Source: Anaerolineales bacterium (GTDB lineage: Bacteria; Chloroflexota; Anaerolineae; Anaerolineales; UBA11579). Taken from it: a stretch of 64,000 bases of DNA. The translations under genes were made by a program, and so were the position numbers. The stretch lies in the NCBI GenBank assembly GCA_026129335.1, contig JAHCIH010000009.1:1-64000 (forward strand), read 5' to 3'. This document shows, in pieces, positions 55,667-63,919 of this stretch (the first letter of the stretch is position 1; the number at the start of each line of letters is the position of its first letter). The notes beneath the pieces were generated by a model. It worked only from the letters and a program-made list of their open reading frames with translations, was not told the origin of the DNA and ran no database searches.

Positions 55667-56209
55667 TTGCGACGCAGGAATTCGAATAGGCTCCAGGGTT
55701 ATGATTACTCCTTACCCGGAGCCTATTTTGTTACCTTGCTTACCAATGAGCGAGCGCCGTTGTTTGGAAAAGTCCATGAAGACAAGGTGATGCTCAGCGC
55801 GCTTGGTGAGTTGGCACAGAGAGAATGGCGGCTATCGGCCGCGATGCGACAAGAAATACGATTGGATGAGTTTGTCGTTATGCCAGACCACTTTCATGCG
55901 ATTGTTTTTATAGATGATCATGATTCCAGAAGCGGAGAACCCCTAAAAAAGACCGTAGGGGCGCACGGCCGTGCGCCCCTACAAGGAGATCAAGCTAAGC
56001 CTCAATCGCGGAAGCCAAGGTCACTGGGTTCGCTAATCGCTGCTTATAAAGCGGCCAGCACGCGTGTAGTTAGGCAGCATCTTGAGAATCCCGACCTAAA
56101 AGTATGGCAGAGAAATTATTATGACCGTGTGGTTCGAAATCAAAATGAACTGGAGCGCATTCGTGAGTACATCGCTTACAACCCTCTGAAGCTTTGGGAG
56201 GGGTGGTGA
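55667..56209 (+). CDS. REP-associated tyrosine transposase (RAYT, Y1 type)
   Basis: The 180-residue protein has the N-terminal RLQGYDYSLPGAYFVT, the HxH motif in VVMPDHFHAIV and a Tyr near SLIAAYK that would be the nucleophile. It therefore looks intact. It starts with TTG at 55667. Its coding region contains a perfect 28-nt palindrome (55955-55982) translated as VGAHGRAPL, apparently inserted in frame. Low GC and position 10 nt after the radical SAM gene suggest a mobile insertion that split the neighbourhood. Confidence 0.85.
   Translation: MRRRNSNRLQGYDYSLPGAYFVTLLTNERAPLFGKVHEDKVMLSALGELAQREWRLSAAMRQEIRLDEFVVMPDHFHAIVFIDDHDSRSGEPLKKTVGAHGRAPLQGDQAKPQSRKPRSLGSLIAAYKAASTRVVRQHLENPDLKVWQRNYYDRVVRNQNELERIREYIAYNPLKLWEGW
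55955..55982. repeat. Perfect 28-nt GTAGGGGCG palindrome inside transposase gene
   Basis: The 14-nt half GTAGGGGCGCACGG is followed directly by its reverse complement. The first nine bases match the intergenic palindrome at 30437-30487. It is in frame and does not disrupt the transposase reading frame. Confidence 0.9.
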
Positions 56210-56276
56210 TGTTCGGATTAGACCCTAGGCGGCGCGCCGCCGTGCGCTCCCACAACTCACGACAGCCGAGGTGAGT

Positions 56277-57143
56277 ATGCCCATTGATCTCGCGTTGTTG
56301 TTTGCGCTAATCCTGGCTCTGGCCTACGGCATTTTCCGTTATCTGCGCTGGCGGCGGGAACGGATGCTGCCCTACACACCGGCGCTGGCGCGCATTGAGG
56401 GCGGCGGGGTCAAGCGCGGGCTGACGCCCGCCGAGGGCGCCGTGCTGCTAGGCCGCCCGCTGCACGTCACCCTGACCCTGGTCATCTTCGAGATGCTGCG
56501 CAAAGGCTTCCTGCGCCAGGTGGCTGCCGAGCCGCTCACCGTCGAGGTGGCCGAGGCCTTTCGCACGCACAACCGCGGCCTCAGCCCGCAGGCGCGCGGC
56601 GACCAGCGCCGCGCCGCCGCGCAGGCGATCAACGCCACCCTGCACTTGTACGAAGAGCCGTTCCTCGAGATCATCGAGGCGCACCCCGGCCGCCCGGTGG
56701 CTGAGCTGGACCTGGGCGTGGCCGTGCAGCCGCTGGTGCGCTATGTAGCCGGCCGGGTGGGCGGCTACAGCCTGGAGGAGAGCCGCGAATATTACCGCCT
56801 GATCATCGAGCGCGCCCCGCGCGAGGCGCGCAGCGACGGCCGGCTGACCTTCGAGCGCCAAAAAGTGTTGGATCGCAATTTCGGTTGGGTGCTGTTGGGC
56901 GAAGACTTCGCCGCTGTGCTGGACGCGCCCGAGTTGAGCTATCTGCCGCTGTGGCTGCGCCCGCCGCGTGCCGCCGTCGATGAGCTGGGCGGGCGCAGCT
57001 TCGCCGCCTGGGCGCAGGCGGTGATGGATTCGCTGGCCGGGGTGGTCGCTGAAGACGATGTGAGGCTGACCCTGGGCCGCGAGGAAGACGCCACCACGGC
57101 GACCCTGCTCAGCGACATCACCCGCACGACATTTTACGGATGA
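56277..57143 (+). CDS. DUF2207-like membrane protein lacking a Cys tail
   Basis: The 288-residue protein has one N-terminal transmembrane segment (LALLFALILALAYGIFRYL) and a soluble part related to the cytosolic half of the protein at 59448-61163: both share R-RM-YTPALARIEG--KRGLT--E-AVLL-like wording and later DRNFGWVLLGEDF / NLEWTMMDKNY. It lacks the N-terminal DUF2207 signal-peptide domain and the Cys-Ala tail. A GTG at 56271 and this ATG are alternatives. Probably a truncated or specialised paralog; function unknown. Confidence 0.7.
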   Translation: MPIDLALLFALILALAYGIFRYLRWRRERMLPYTPALARIEGGGVKRGLTPAEGAVLLGRPLHVTLTLVIFEMLRKGFLRQVAAEPLTVEVAEAFRTHNRGLSPQARGDQRRAAAQAINATLHLYEEPFLEIIEAHPGRPVAELDLGVAVQPLVRYVAGRVGGYSLEESREYYRLIIERAPREARSDGRLTFERQKVLDRNFGWVLLGEDFAAVLDAPELSYLPLWLRPPRAAVDELGGRSFAAWAQAVMDSLAGVVAEDDVRLTLGREEDATTATLLSDITRTTFYG

Positions 57144-57196
57144 GCCTTTGCGAGTTTGATTTATGATTGGCTCTTAGTTGAGTCAAGGAGAACCAG

Positions 57197-58117
57197 ATGT
57201 CTAAATCCCCGAGCCTGTATAAAGCCGAAGATGCCTTCCGCGATTATGTGCCGCGCACTCAGGCGTTCATGGAACTGGGCGCCAAGGCTGGCTTGCGCCC
57301 CGCCGCCGAGGACAAGGCCCGCGGCGCGCTGGTGGTCATCGACATGCAGAACGACTTCGTGCGCCCCGACGGCGCGCTGAGCGTGCCGGGCGCGGAGGCG
57401 GATTTGCAGCGCCTGGTGGAATTCATCTACAACAACGCCGAGCAAATCAGCGCCATCTACTGCACGCTGGATTCGCACTACCCGATGCAGATCTTTTACA
57501 GCGAGTGGTGGCACAACCCGGCCACCGGGGAGCAGCCGGCGGCCTTCACGGTCATCACCGCCGAGAACGTGGCCAATGGCGTTTGGGCCGCCCGGCAGGA
57601 CGCCGAGTGGTCGCAGCACTACGTGGCCGAGTTGGGCAAGCTGGGCCAGAAGCAGCTGATGATCTGGCCCAAGCACACCATGGTAGGCACCTGGGGCCAG
57701 GCGCTGTCGCCGGCGCTGTACGAGGCCATTGCCTGGCACAGCGCCGCCCGCCTGGCGCAGCCGGTCTTCGTGTCCAAGGGCGACCTGCCGCAAGTGGAGC
57801 GCTACGGCGCCTTCGCGTCCGAGGTGGAGTATCCCGGCGACCCGCGCGGCCGCGCAGACAGCGCCTTACTGGACGAGCTGGCCGGCTACGAACGCACCTG
57901 GTGGGCCGGCGAAGCGGAGACGCACTGTGTCATCGCCAGCCAGGTGCAGGCCGCGGAATACTTCGCCAATCAGCCCAAGGTGCTGGAAGGCATGCACTTT
58001 CTGATGGACTGTACCAGCCCCATCTTGCACCCCGAAGTGGACTTCGTCGGCCCGACGCGGGCGGAGCAAGAACGCCTGGCTGGGCTGGGCGTGAAATTGG
58101 TCAAAAGCACGGATTAG
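57197..58117 (+). CDS. Nicotinamidase/isochorismatase family hydrolase
   Basis: The 306-residue protein has the cysteine-hydrolase triad: Asp in VIDMQNDF, Lys in IWPKHTMVG and Cys in ETHCVIAS. This matches nicotinamidase-related enzymes, which cleave amides, but the family also includes isochorismatases and ureidoacrylate hydrolases. It is longer than typical nicotinamidases (about 200 residues). CAAGGAG precedes the ATG, and a strong terminator follows, so it may be a single-gene unit. Confidence 0.83.
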   Translation: MSKSPSLYKAEDAFRDYVPRTQAFMELGAKAGLRPAAEDKARGALVVIDMQNDFVRPDGALSVPGAEADLQRLVEFIYNNAEQISAIYCTLDSHYPMQIFYSEWWHNPATGEQPAAFTVITAENVANGVWAARQDAEWSQHYVAELGKLGQKQLMIWPKHTMVGTWGQALSPALYEAIAWHSAARLAQPVFVSKGDLPQVERYGAFASEVEYPGDPRGRADSALLDELAGYERTWWAGEAETHCVIASQVQAAEYFANQPKVLEGMHFLMDCTSPILHPEVDFVGPTRAEQERLAGLGVKLVKSTD

Positions 58118-58131
58118 GCTTCAGACAAAAA

Positions 58132-58165
58132 GAGGCCGGTCGCAGACCGGCCTCATTGTTTTTCG
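58132..58165 (+). terminator. Terminator after the nicotinamidase-like gene
   Basis: GAGGCCGGTC (58132-58141) pairs with GACCGGCCTC (58145-58154), followed by ATTGTTTTTC. Confidence 0.85.
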
Positions 58166-58167
58166 AT

Positions 58168-58262
58168 GTCATTGCGAGGAGACCCGGCGTAGCCAGGGTC
58201 GACGAAGCAATCTGAACTGTTTTTTGCGAAATGAACCTGGGGATTGCTTCGTCCGCAATGAC
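58168..58262. repeat. Dispersed palindromic repeat, copy 3
   Basis: It starts GTCATTGCGAGG and ends GCAATGAC, with internal arms GACGAAGCAATCT (58201-58213) and GATTGCTTCGTC. Its inner parts match copy 2 closely. It lies between the convergent nicotinamidase-like and degenerate radical SAM genes. Confidence 0.82.
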
Positions 58263-58269
58263 GTGATGC

Positions 58270-59448
58270 CTAAACCTTAGCTTTCCAGATCTTGCTCCAT
58301 TTGTCCGTCAGCATATTGCCCAGTACTTTCTTGCCGCCCTGGCCGGCCAGCACATCGCCGTCCGGTTCCACGTAGAGCCAGGCGCGGCCAGCGCCGTCTG
58401 GCGCTTTGGTTTTCTGTGCCTTGAGTTCCAGGCTCACGGGGTTCAGCGCCGAGTAGGGCACCGGCATGTCCCAGACCAGCGGCAGGCCCACGTGGTTGGC
58501 ATGGTCGGCGGCGGCTTGCAGCTGCTCGCTGAGCGCCGCATCGCTCTCGCTCAGCGAGAGCGCCCGCACGCCGCTCTCGGCGATGCGGTCAATCAGCGCG
58601 TTGATCGTCTTGGCGTTCTGCTTGGTCAACGTCAGGTGGGCGGCGATGAAAATGTCGTCGTCCAGCACCTTGCGCCAATAGGCGAAGCTGGCCAGCGAGT
58701 CCCAGGTCTCTTCTTTGTTGGGCTGCAGCACGATCATGGCGTGGTCCAGGCCGGCGTCGAGTAAGGTTTTCAAATAGCGCGTGTCACCCAGTTTGCGGCC
58801 GTCGGTGATCAGGCCGGTGACCAGGCCGTGGGCCTCGCCGTGCTGCAGCAGCTGCGGCAGGTCCTCACGCAGGGTTGGCTCGCCGCCGGTGAAGAGCACG
58901 TGCGGGATGCCGACCTCATAGGCCTTGTCGATCACCTGCTTCCATTCGTCGGTGCTCAGCTCTCGGGTCACGCGCTTGTGCGGCGTGGCATCCCGCGGCG
59001 CGCCGGCGGGCAGCTTGTAGGTCAGCGCGCAGTCCAGTCGGTAGGGCGCGGTCATCGGGTCGCTATATGGAGCCTGGCGTTCGAGGTCCAGGTAGGTCAC
59101 CGGGTCGAGGTCTGGCGTCTCGATGAGCGTCTGCAAGCTTTGGGCGAAGTCGGCGTAGTCTTGCTTGACCTGCTTTTTACTGGTGCGGTAACGTTTGCTG
59201 ACCTGGGCGGCGACTTCATCCGGCGGGGTCAGATGGATGAAGTGGTAAGCGTATTCAGTGGCTGTCTGGTTGAGGTGCAGCACAGTGGACGCATTGAGCA
59301 CCAGCAGTCCCAGCCCGCCCGGCTCGACGCGCAGGTGCAAGCGGTAATGGAATGGGTGGCTGGCCGGCGCAGTGTAGGTATAAAAGCCGGGTTCCAGCGG
59401 CGCGGCAGGTTCGCCGCCGATGCCGAAGCGTTCCAGCAGGCCGGGCAT
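58270..59448 (-). CDS. PqqD/radical SAM-like protein without cluster cysteines
   Basis: The 392-residue protein has an N-terminal PqqD/RRE-like domain (LHLRVEPGGLGLL, VLHLNQTATEYAYHFI, then a KRYRTSKKQVKQDYADF helix). It continues into a radical-SAM-like barrel with GGEPTLREDLPQLL. Where the paralog at 54038 has the C-x3-C-x2-C motif, this one reads YKLPAGAPRDATPHK, and the SPASM cysteines are also absent (VEPDGDVLAGQGG). It is therefore likely non-catalytic. Its ATG shares one base with the upstream stop (TAATG), so translation is coupled to the Cys-tailed protein. Confidence 0.85.
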   Translation of the reverse strand: MPGLLERFGIGGEPAAPLEPGFYTYTAPASHPFHYRLHLRVEPGGLGLLVLNASTVLHLNQTATEYAYHFIHLTPPDEVAAQVSKRYRTSKKQVKQDYADFAQSLQTLIETPDLDPVTYLDLERQAPYSDPMTAPYRLDCALTYKLPAGAPRDATPHKRVTRELSTDEWKQVIDKAYEVGIPHVLFTGGEPTLREDLPQLLQHGEAHGLVTGLITDGRKLGDTRYLKTLLDAGLDHAMIVLQPNKEETWDSLASFAYWRKVLDDDIFIAAHLTLTKQNAKTINALIDRIAESGVRALSLSESDAALSEQLQAAADHANHVGLPLVWDMPVPYSALNPVSLELKAQKTKAPDGAGRAWLYVEPDGDVLAGQGGKKVLGNMLTDKWSKIWKAKV

Positions 59449-61163
59449 TAGCGACCGCCTCCGGCGCAGGCACAGGCGCAGCCCGCACAGGCGCAGGCGC
59501 ACGAGGAGCCGCCGCCGCTAAATCCGCCGCCACCACTGCTGGTGCGGCTGGGCGGCGGGGGTGGGTTGGTCACCTTGGTCACGCCGCCAGTGAAGCTGGA
59601 CAGGTTGCCGATCACGCCGCCGGCCATGTTTTGGGCGCCCTGCACCACAGAGGCGGCGAAGTTGCCGCCCGGCAGGGTGGGCAGCGAAACACCGCCACCG
59701 GTGGACCGCGTTGGAGCGCTCGGCGCCCGCCCGCTGCCCGCGCCGGCGCTGCGGTAGGTCGGGTCGTAGCGGCCCCACCACATCGGCGCGTGCACGGTGC
59801 CGCCGCCGAAAGTATCCCGCGTGCGGCGCTCGTAGTTCTTGTCCATCATGGTCCACTCGAGGTTCTCTTCGTAGAGCTTGCTCTGGACCTTGGGCGTGCC
59901 CGCGGCTTCTACCTGTGTCCAGGCATCCTCGGCGATCTTGCGGTAGAAGTCCGTCGTCTCGCGTTTGCTGAAGCCGCGCATCTTGTTGCCCACGCCTTTG
60001 ACCAGGCGCACCATCATGTCCTGTAGCTCCTTGCGGCGCTTGGTGGTGTTGCCCTCTCGGAAGGCGCCGATGAACTGCTGTTCATAATCGCGCAGCTCCA
60101 ACGGGTAGGGCGGTTCGGCGATCTTCAGTTCCAGCGGAGTTTGTTTGACCACTTCGGCGACGCCCTTCTTGATCGTCGAGAAGAGGATCATGCCGAGGAT
60201 CTTGTCCATCGGCTGCTCCAGAAGCACGGCGGCTTCCGGCGCGGTCAGGCCACGCTTGATGCCGTGGCCCTCAATGGCGATCTTGGGCGGCAGGTACTGC
60301 ATGCGCCGCTTGCGCTCGGCGGCGAAGCTGGCCCAAATGATCACGATGATGAAAATGGCGAAGCACAGGCAGAGCAGGAAGGGGATGACCACTTCGGGGT
60401 CCAGCCCCAGTCGCTGCCAGATGCTGGGCTCCAGGATGGCGCCGGCGGGCACATAGTGTGCCGGGAACGACGCGCCGAAGACATACTCCCGCGACGGGCT
60501 GGCGCTGGTATTGCGCCAGGTGTAGGTGATGCGGCCCTGGCTGTCCCGGCCGGTCAACGGCTCATCGGGGAAGCCGGGGTGGCCGGCGGTGTGCCAGCGC
60601 GGTTCGTCCGGCGTGACCCCGTGCGGCAGGTGGAAAGTGACCGTCAGGTCGGTGGTGCCGTAGGTGAACTCGCTGCCGAAGTAATTGGGCATGAACAGCG
60701 CGCTGGCGTAATCGCTGTCCTGGTTGTCGGTGTAGAGCACCTCGCGGATGCCCACCACCCGCGCCCGGAAGGTGCCGCTGGCCCCACCGGGGATCGGGTT
60801 GCTGAACCAGATCGCCGGTCCGGCGTCGATGTAGGGCGATTGGCGGTCAATAAACGAAGCCGGCTGGCCGTTGAGCGAAGCGCTGATCGCGCCAGCCGAA
60901 TAATTCCTGTTCGGCAGGCCCAGGTCGACCACGTCGATGGGGTGCGCGCCGACGCCGTTCTGGAATACCACTTCGTATTCCACGGTCATCGAGCCGTCGG
61001 TTTCCCAATAGACGTCCACCCAGGCGCGCGGGACGGAGAAGTAGTAGTCCTGCGCCGCGGCGCTGAACGGCGCGGCCAAGGCGACGACGAGGACCAACAG
61101 TAGCGGCAGCGCGCGCCAGAACGATTTGAATTTGTTTTGGGCCGGGGTGGAGCGGTTTACCAT
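59448..61163 (-). CDS. DUF2207 membrane protein with C-terminal Cys-Ala tail
   Basis: The 571-residue protein starts with a signal peptide (LPLLLVLVVALAAPFSAAAQ). A DUF2207 extracytoplasmic domain follows (VEYEVVFQNGVGAHPIDVVDLGL). A transmembrane segment (VVIPFLLCLCFAIFIIVIIW) and a cytosolic region related to the protein at 56277 come next. After a Gly/Ser linker it ends with the residues CACACAGCACACAGGGR, six cysteines in eleven residues. The ATG at 61163 overlaps the upstream stop, and the downstream radical-SAM-like gene overlaps its stop. The tail is a plausible target of post-translational modification. Confidence 0.85.
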   Translation of the reverse strand: MVNRSTPAQNKFKSFWRALPLLLVLVVALAAPFSAAAQDYYFSVPRAWVDVYWETDGSMTVEYEVVFQNGVGAHPIDVVDLGLPNRNYSAGAISASLNGQPASFIDRQSPYIDAGPAIWFSNPIPGGASGTFRARVVGIREVLYTDNQDSDYASALFMPNYFGSEFTYGTTDLTVTFHLPHGVTPDEPRWHTAGHPGFPDEPLTGRDSQGRITYTWRNTSASPSREYVFGASFPAHYVPAGAILEPSIWQRLGLDPEVVIPFLLCLCFAIFIIVIIWASFAAERKRRMQYLPPKIAIEGHGIKRGLTAPEAAVLLEQPMDKILGMILFSTIKKGVAEVVKQTPLELKIAEPPYPLELRDYEQQFIGAFREGNTTKRRKELQDMMVRLVKGVGNKMRGFSKRETTDFYRKIAEDAWTQVEAAGTPKVQSKLYEENLEWTMMDKNYERRTRDTFGGGTVHAPMWWGRYDPTYRSAGAGSGRAPSAPTRSTGGGVSLPTLPGGNFAASVVQGAQNMAGGVIGNLSSFTGGVTKVTNPPPPPSRTSSGGGGFSGGGSSCACACAGCACACAGGGR

Positions 61164-61513
61164 TTGGGTTTCTCTTCGACCTGGTAGACCGCGCCGCAAT
61201 AAGGGCATTCCACATTCAGCGCGCCGCCCACCAGGCGCACATTGTCGCCGCTGAGCGCGCCGCCGCACTGGCGGCACTGGAAGTTCTCCAGGTTTACGTC
61301 ACCGCTCAGTTCGACCTGGTAGGTGACCTTGTGCTCCTGGGCTGCGGGGTCTTTGCGGTTGACGTACCAGATGATCGCCAGGCCGATGGCGCTGCTCAGC
61401 GCGCCGACCGCGATCCAGCCAATGCCGCCGCCTTCTTCACTGAAAGCGCCCCAAATAAAAAGCACGCCAAAAAATACAAGAATGGCGGCTACGATGTTGC
61501 CGACTGTTTTCAT
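61157..61513 (-). CDS. Membrane protein with C-terminal zinc ribbon
   Basis: The 118-residue protein has two transmembrane segments (VGNIVAAILVFFGVLFIWGAF and GWIAVGALSSAIGLAIIWYV). A soluble tail follows with CRQC and CPYC, two CxxC pairs likely to bind zinc. Its last codons overlap the next gene's ATG by 7 nt, so it is the first gene of a three-gene operon with the Cys-tailed protein and the degenerate radical SAM protein. Role unknown; perhaps a scaffold or metal-binding partner. Confidence 0.8.
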   Translation of the reverse strand: MKTVGNIVAAILVFFGVLFIWGAFSEEGGGIGWIAVGALSSAIGLAIIWYVNRKDPAAQEHKVTYQVELSGDVNLENFQCRQCGGALSGDNVRLVGGALNVECPYCGAVYQVEEKPKW

Positions 61514-61621
61514 TGGCAGCTCCTTGCAGCCTTTAGTGTAGCCGATTTTTCCGCAAACATTGCAAGACGGTTAGAATGGCGACAACTCAACCGGAGCATT
61601 TTTCTTATCCCAGGAGCAGAC

Positions 61622-62755
61622 ATGGCACAAAGCAATTACGTGCCCGGGCTGGAAGGCGTGGTCGCCGCCCAGACCCGGATGAGCAAGGTGGATGGTTTGG
61701 CGGGGGAATTGGTCATCGGCGGATTCAAACTGGAAACGATTGCGGACAAAGCCAGTTACGAAGAAATGGTCTATCAGTTGTGGTACGGACGTCTGCCCAA
61801 GCAGGCTGAACTGGATGCGTTCACCGCCGAGCTGGCCGGGCTGCGCGCCCTGCCGCCGGCGGCCCTGGACCTGCTGCGCACCATCGCCCACAAGGACCTG
61901 GACCTGATGGACGCCTTGCGGGTGGCCGCCGGTGTATTGGGCACCGAAGACGGCGCACAGCAGAGCGACGAATGGCTGGCCAAGCGCCTGCTGGCGGCCA
62001 CGCCCACCATCGTGGCCGCCGCCTGGCGGCTGCGCAACGGGCAGGATCCGCTGGCCCCCGACGCCAAGCTGGGCCACGCGGCCAATTATCTCTACATGTT
62101 GGAGGGCGAGCCGCCCAGCGCAGCGCGCGCCCGCGGGTTGGAGACCTACCTGAACACGGTGATTGACCACGGGCTGAACGCTTCGACCTTCACCGCGCGG
62201 GTGATCGCCTCCACGGCTTCGGATTTCGTCTCGGCGGTGGTCGGCGCCATTGGCGCGCTCAAGGGGCCGCTGCATGGCGGCGCGCCGGGGCCGGCGCTGG
62301 ACATGGTCTTCGAGATCGGCGAGGCCGGCCGCGCCGAAGAGGTGCTGCGCAAGAAGCTGGAAGCCGGCGAACGCCTGATGGGCTTTGGCCACCGCGTCTA
62401 CAAAGTGCGCGACCCGCGCGCCGATGTGCTCGCCAAGGCGGCGCGTGAGTTCTACGAAGCTGATGGCGACATGGCCTTATACAACCTAGTGCTCGATGTG
62501 GAGCAGGTGGCCATCCGCCTGCTGGAGGAATACAAGCCCGGCCGCAACCTGCAGACCAACGTGGAGTTCTACACCGCGCTGCTGCTGCACGGCTTGGGCT
62601 TTGAAGTGCCCTGCTTCACGCCCACCTTCGCCGTGGGCCGCGTGGGCGGCTGGCTGGCGCACTGCTTCGAGCAGCGCGAGAGCCGCATCATCCGCCCGCA
62701 GTCCGAATACACCGGTGAGGAAGACAAGCCTTGGGTGGAGATCAGCGCGCGCTAG
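61622..62755 (+). CDS. gltA: Citrate synthase
   Basis: The enzyme condenses oxaloacetate and acetyl-CoA at the entry of the citric acid cycle; sucCD elsewhere in this window act in the same pathway. The 377-residue length fits the shorter type II-like family. Signature blocks include VIDHGLNASTFTARV (catalytic His), GPLHGGAPG and MGFGHRVYKVRDPRA (second catalytic His). CAGGAG precedes the ATG at 61622. It ends by overlapping the convergent glycosyltransferase gene by 4 nt. Confidence 0.94.
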   Translation: MAQSNYVPGLEGVVAAQTRMSKVDGLAGELVIGGFKLETIADKASYEEMVYQLWYGRLPKQAELDAFTAELAGLRALPPAALDLLRTIAHKDLDLMDALRVAAGVLGTEDGAQQSDEWLAKRLLAATPTIVAAAWRLRNGQDPLAPDAKLGHAANYLYMLEGEPPSAARARGLETYLNTVIDHGLNASTFTARVIASTASDFVSAVVGAIGALKGPLHGGAPGPALDMVFEIGEAGRAEEVLRKKLEAGERLMGFGHRVYKVRDPRADVLAKAAREFYEADGDMALYNLVLDVEQVAIRLLEEYKPGRNLQTNVEFYTALLLHGLGFEVPCFTPTFAVGRVGGWLAHCFEQRESRIIRPQSEYTGEEDKPWVEISAR

Positions 62756-63918
62756 CCGCGATTGCTTTCGAGCGCCTGCTGGTAAATGTCCATAAGCAGC
62801 CCGTAATTGGCTTTGGGGGTGTATTTGCTTTCGTACTCACTGCGAGCTTGGGAGCCCATTTCGGATAACAGACTGGGTTGTGCCAAAGCCCAATTGATCT
62901 TTTTCGTGAGATCTTGAGGGTTGCCTGCTTCAAAGTGAATGCCGGTGTGCCCGTCGTGGATCATCTCTTGCATAGCGCCCAGTTTGGATGCGATCACCGG
63001 CAGGCCGGCGGCAAATGCCTCTAGGATGCTGCGCGGCATGCCTTCGTAGCACACGGATGGAAAAACCAGGGCACGCGCACTGCCCATCAACTGAGCGATA
63101 TCCTTAGGGCCTTGATGGCCCAACCACTGTATGCTCTCCGACTTGCTGGCCGCCAATTCCACTTGCGAACGCAGCGGGCCATCACCAATGATTTTTAGAG
63201 GAACAGTCAACCCTTCCCAAGCCTGCAACATGGGGAGTATTCCTTTCTCCTGGGAGAGGCGCCCGACAAAAAGGACAAAATCTTCTCGCTTAGCCTCAGA
63301 TGGTGGTGAAGCCTGCACAAAATTAGGCTTGACGACGATTTTCTCTTGTGGCAATCCACCCTGGATGAACTTGTGGCGGGCGAAATCTGTTAGAGCAACG
63401 AAGCGGTCTACTTTACTGTGCCATGTTCCCAGCCCGCGGTGAACCGCGTTGTTCAAAACCGACACGGCAGTCTGCGACCGAGAAGAACGCCAACAGGCAT
63501 GTTGCACTGCGGGCCAAGCCAAAGTCTTGCCTAGGCAGTCTTCGCAAGGAGCACCGTTTCTGAGGAAGTTGGCCGCGGGGCAAAGTAGTCGGTAATTGCG
63601 CAAGTCTTGCACCACGGCGATACCTTTAGCTTTGCACGCATAATACGTCGCGGGCGAGATGCGCAGAAAAGTGTTGGTAAAGTGCACCACTTCGGCTCGG
63701 CTGTTTTTTAGCAATTTTTCAAGCTCTCGCAAACTGCGTTGCGACCAAACTGTGTCAATCGCTCCGCGCAACGGACTGATGTCTTCAAGCTCCTTGTTGT
63801 AGCGCTCATAGGTGAAGACTTGGTGTCCATGGGCACGCAGTAAATCTACTTGTGCTCGATAAGAGATGTCCTCCCCACCGGGCTCGCGGTAGAAATTGTG
63901 AGCGCAGATGATCCGCAT
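62752..63918 (-). CDS. Glycosyltransferase, family 4
   Basis: The 388-residue protein has the GT-B fold of GT4. The N-terminal half contains AHNFYREPGGED and VHFTNTFLRISP, and the C-terminal half FVGRLSQEKGILPMLQAW, IIGDGPLR and the nucleotide-sugar binding FPSVCYEGMPRSILEAFAAGLPVIA. It likely builds an exopolysaccharide or surface glycan. The start follows AAAGGTAAG. It overlaps an upstream membrane-protein gene almost directly (one base between stop and start), so they form an operon. Confidence 0.92.
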   Translation of the reverse strand: MRIICAHNFYREPGGEDISYRAQVDLLRAHGHQVFTYERYNKELEDISPLRGAIDTVWSQRSLRELEKLLKNSRAEVVHFTNTFLRISPATYYACKAKGIAVVQDLRNYRLLCPAANFLRNGAPCEDCLGKTLAWPAVQHACWRSSRSQTAVSVLNNAVHRGLGTWHSKVDRFVALTDFARHKFIQGGLPQEKIVVKPNFVQASPPSEAKREDFVLFVGRLSQEKGILPMLQAWEGLTVPLKIIGDGPLRSQVELAASKSESIQWLGHQGPKDIAQLMGSARALVFPSVCYEGMPRSILEAFAAGLPVIASKLGAMQEMIHDGHTGIHFEAGNPQDLTKKINWALAQPSLLSEMGSQARSEYESKYTPKANYGLLMDIYQQALESNRG

Positions 63919-63919
63919 G

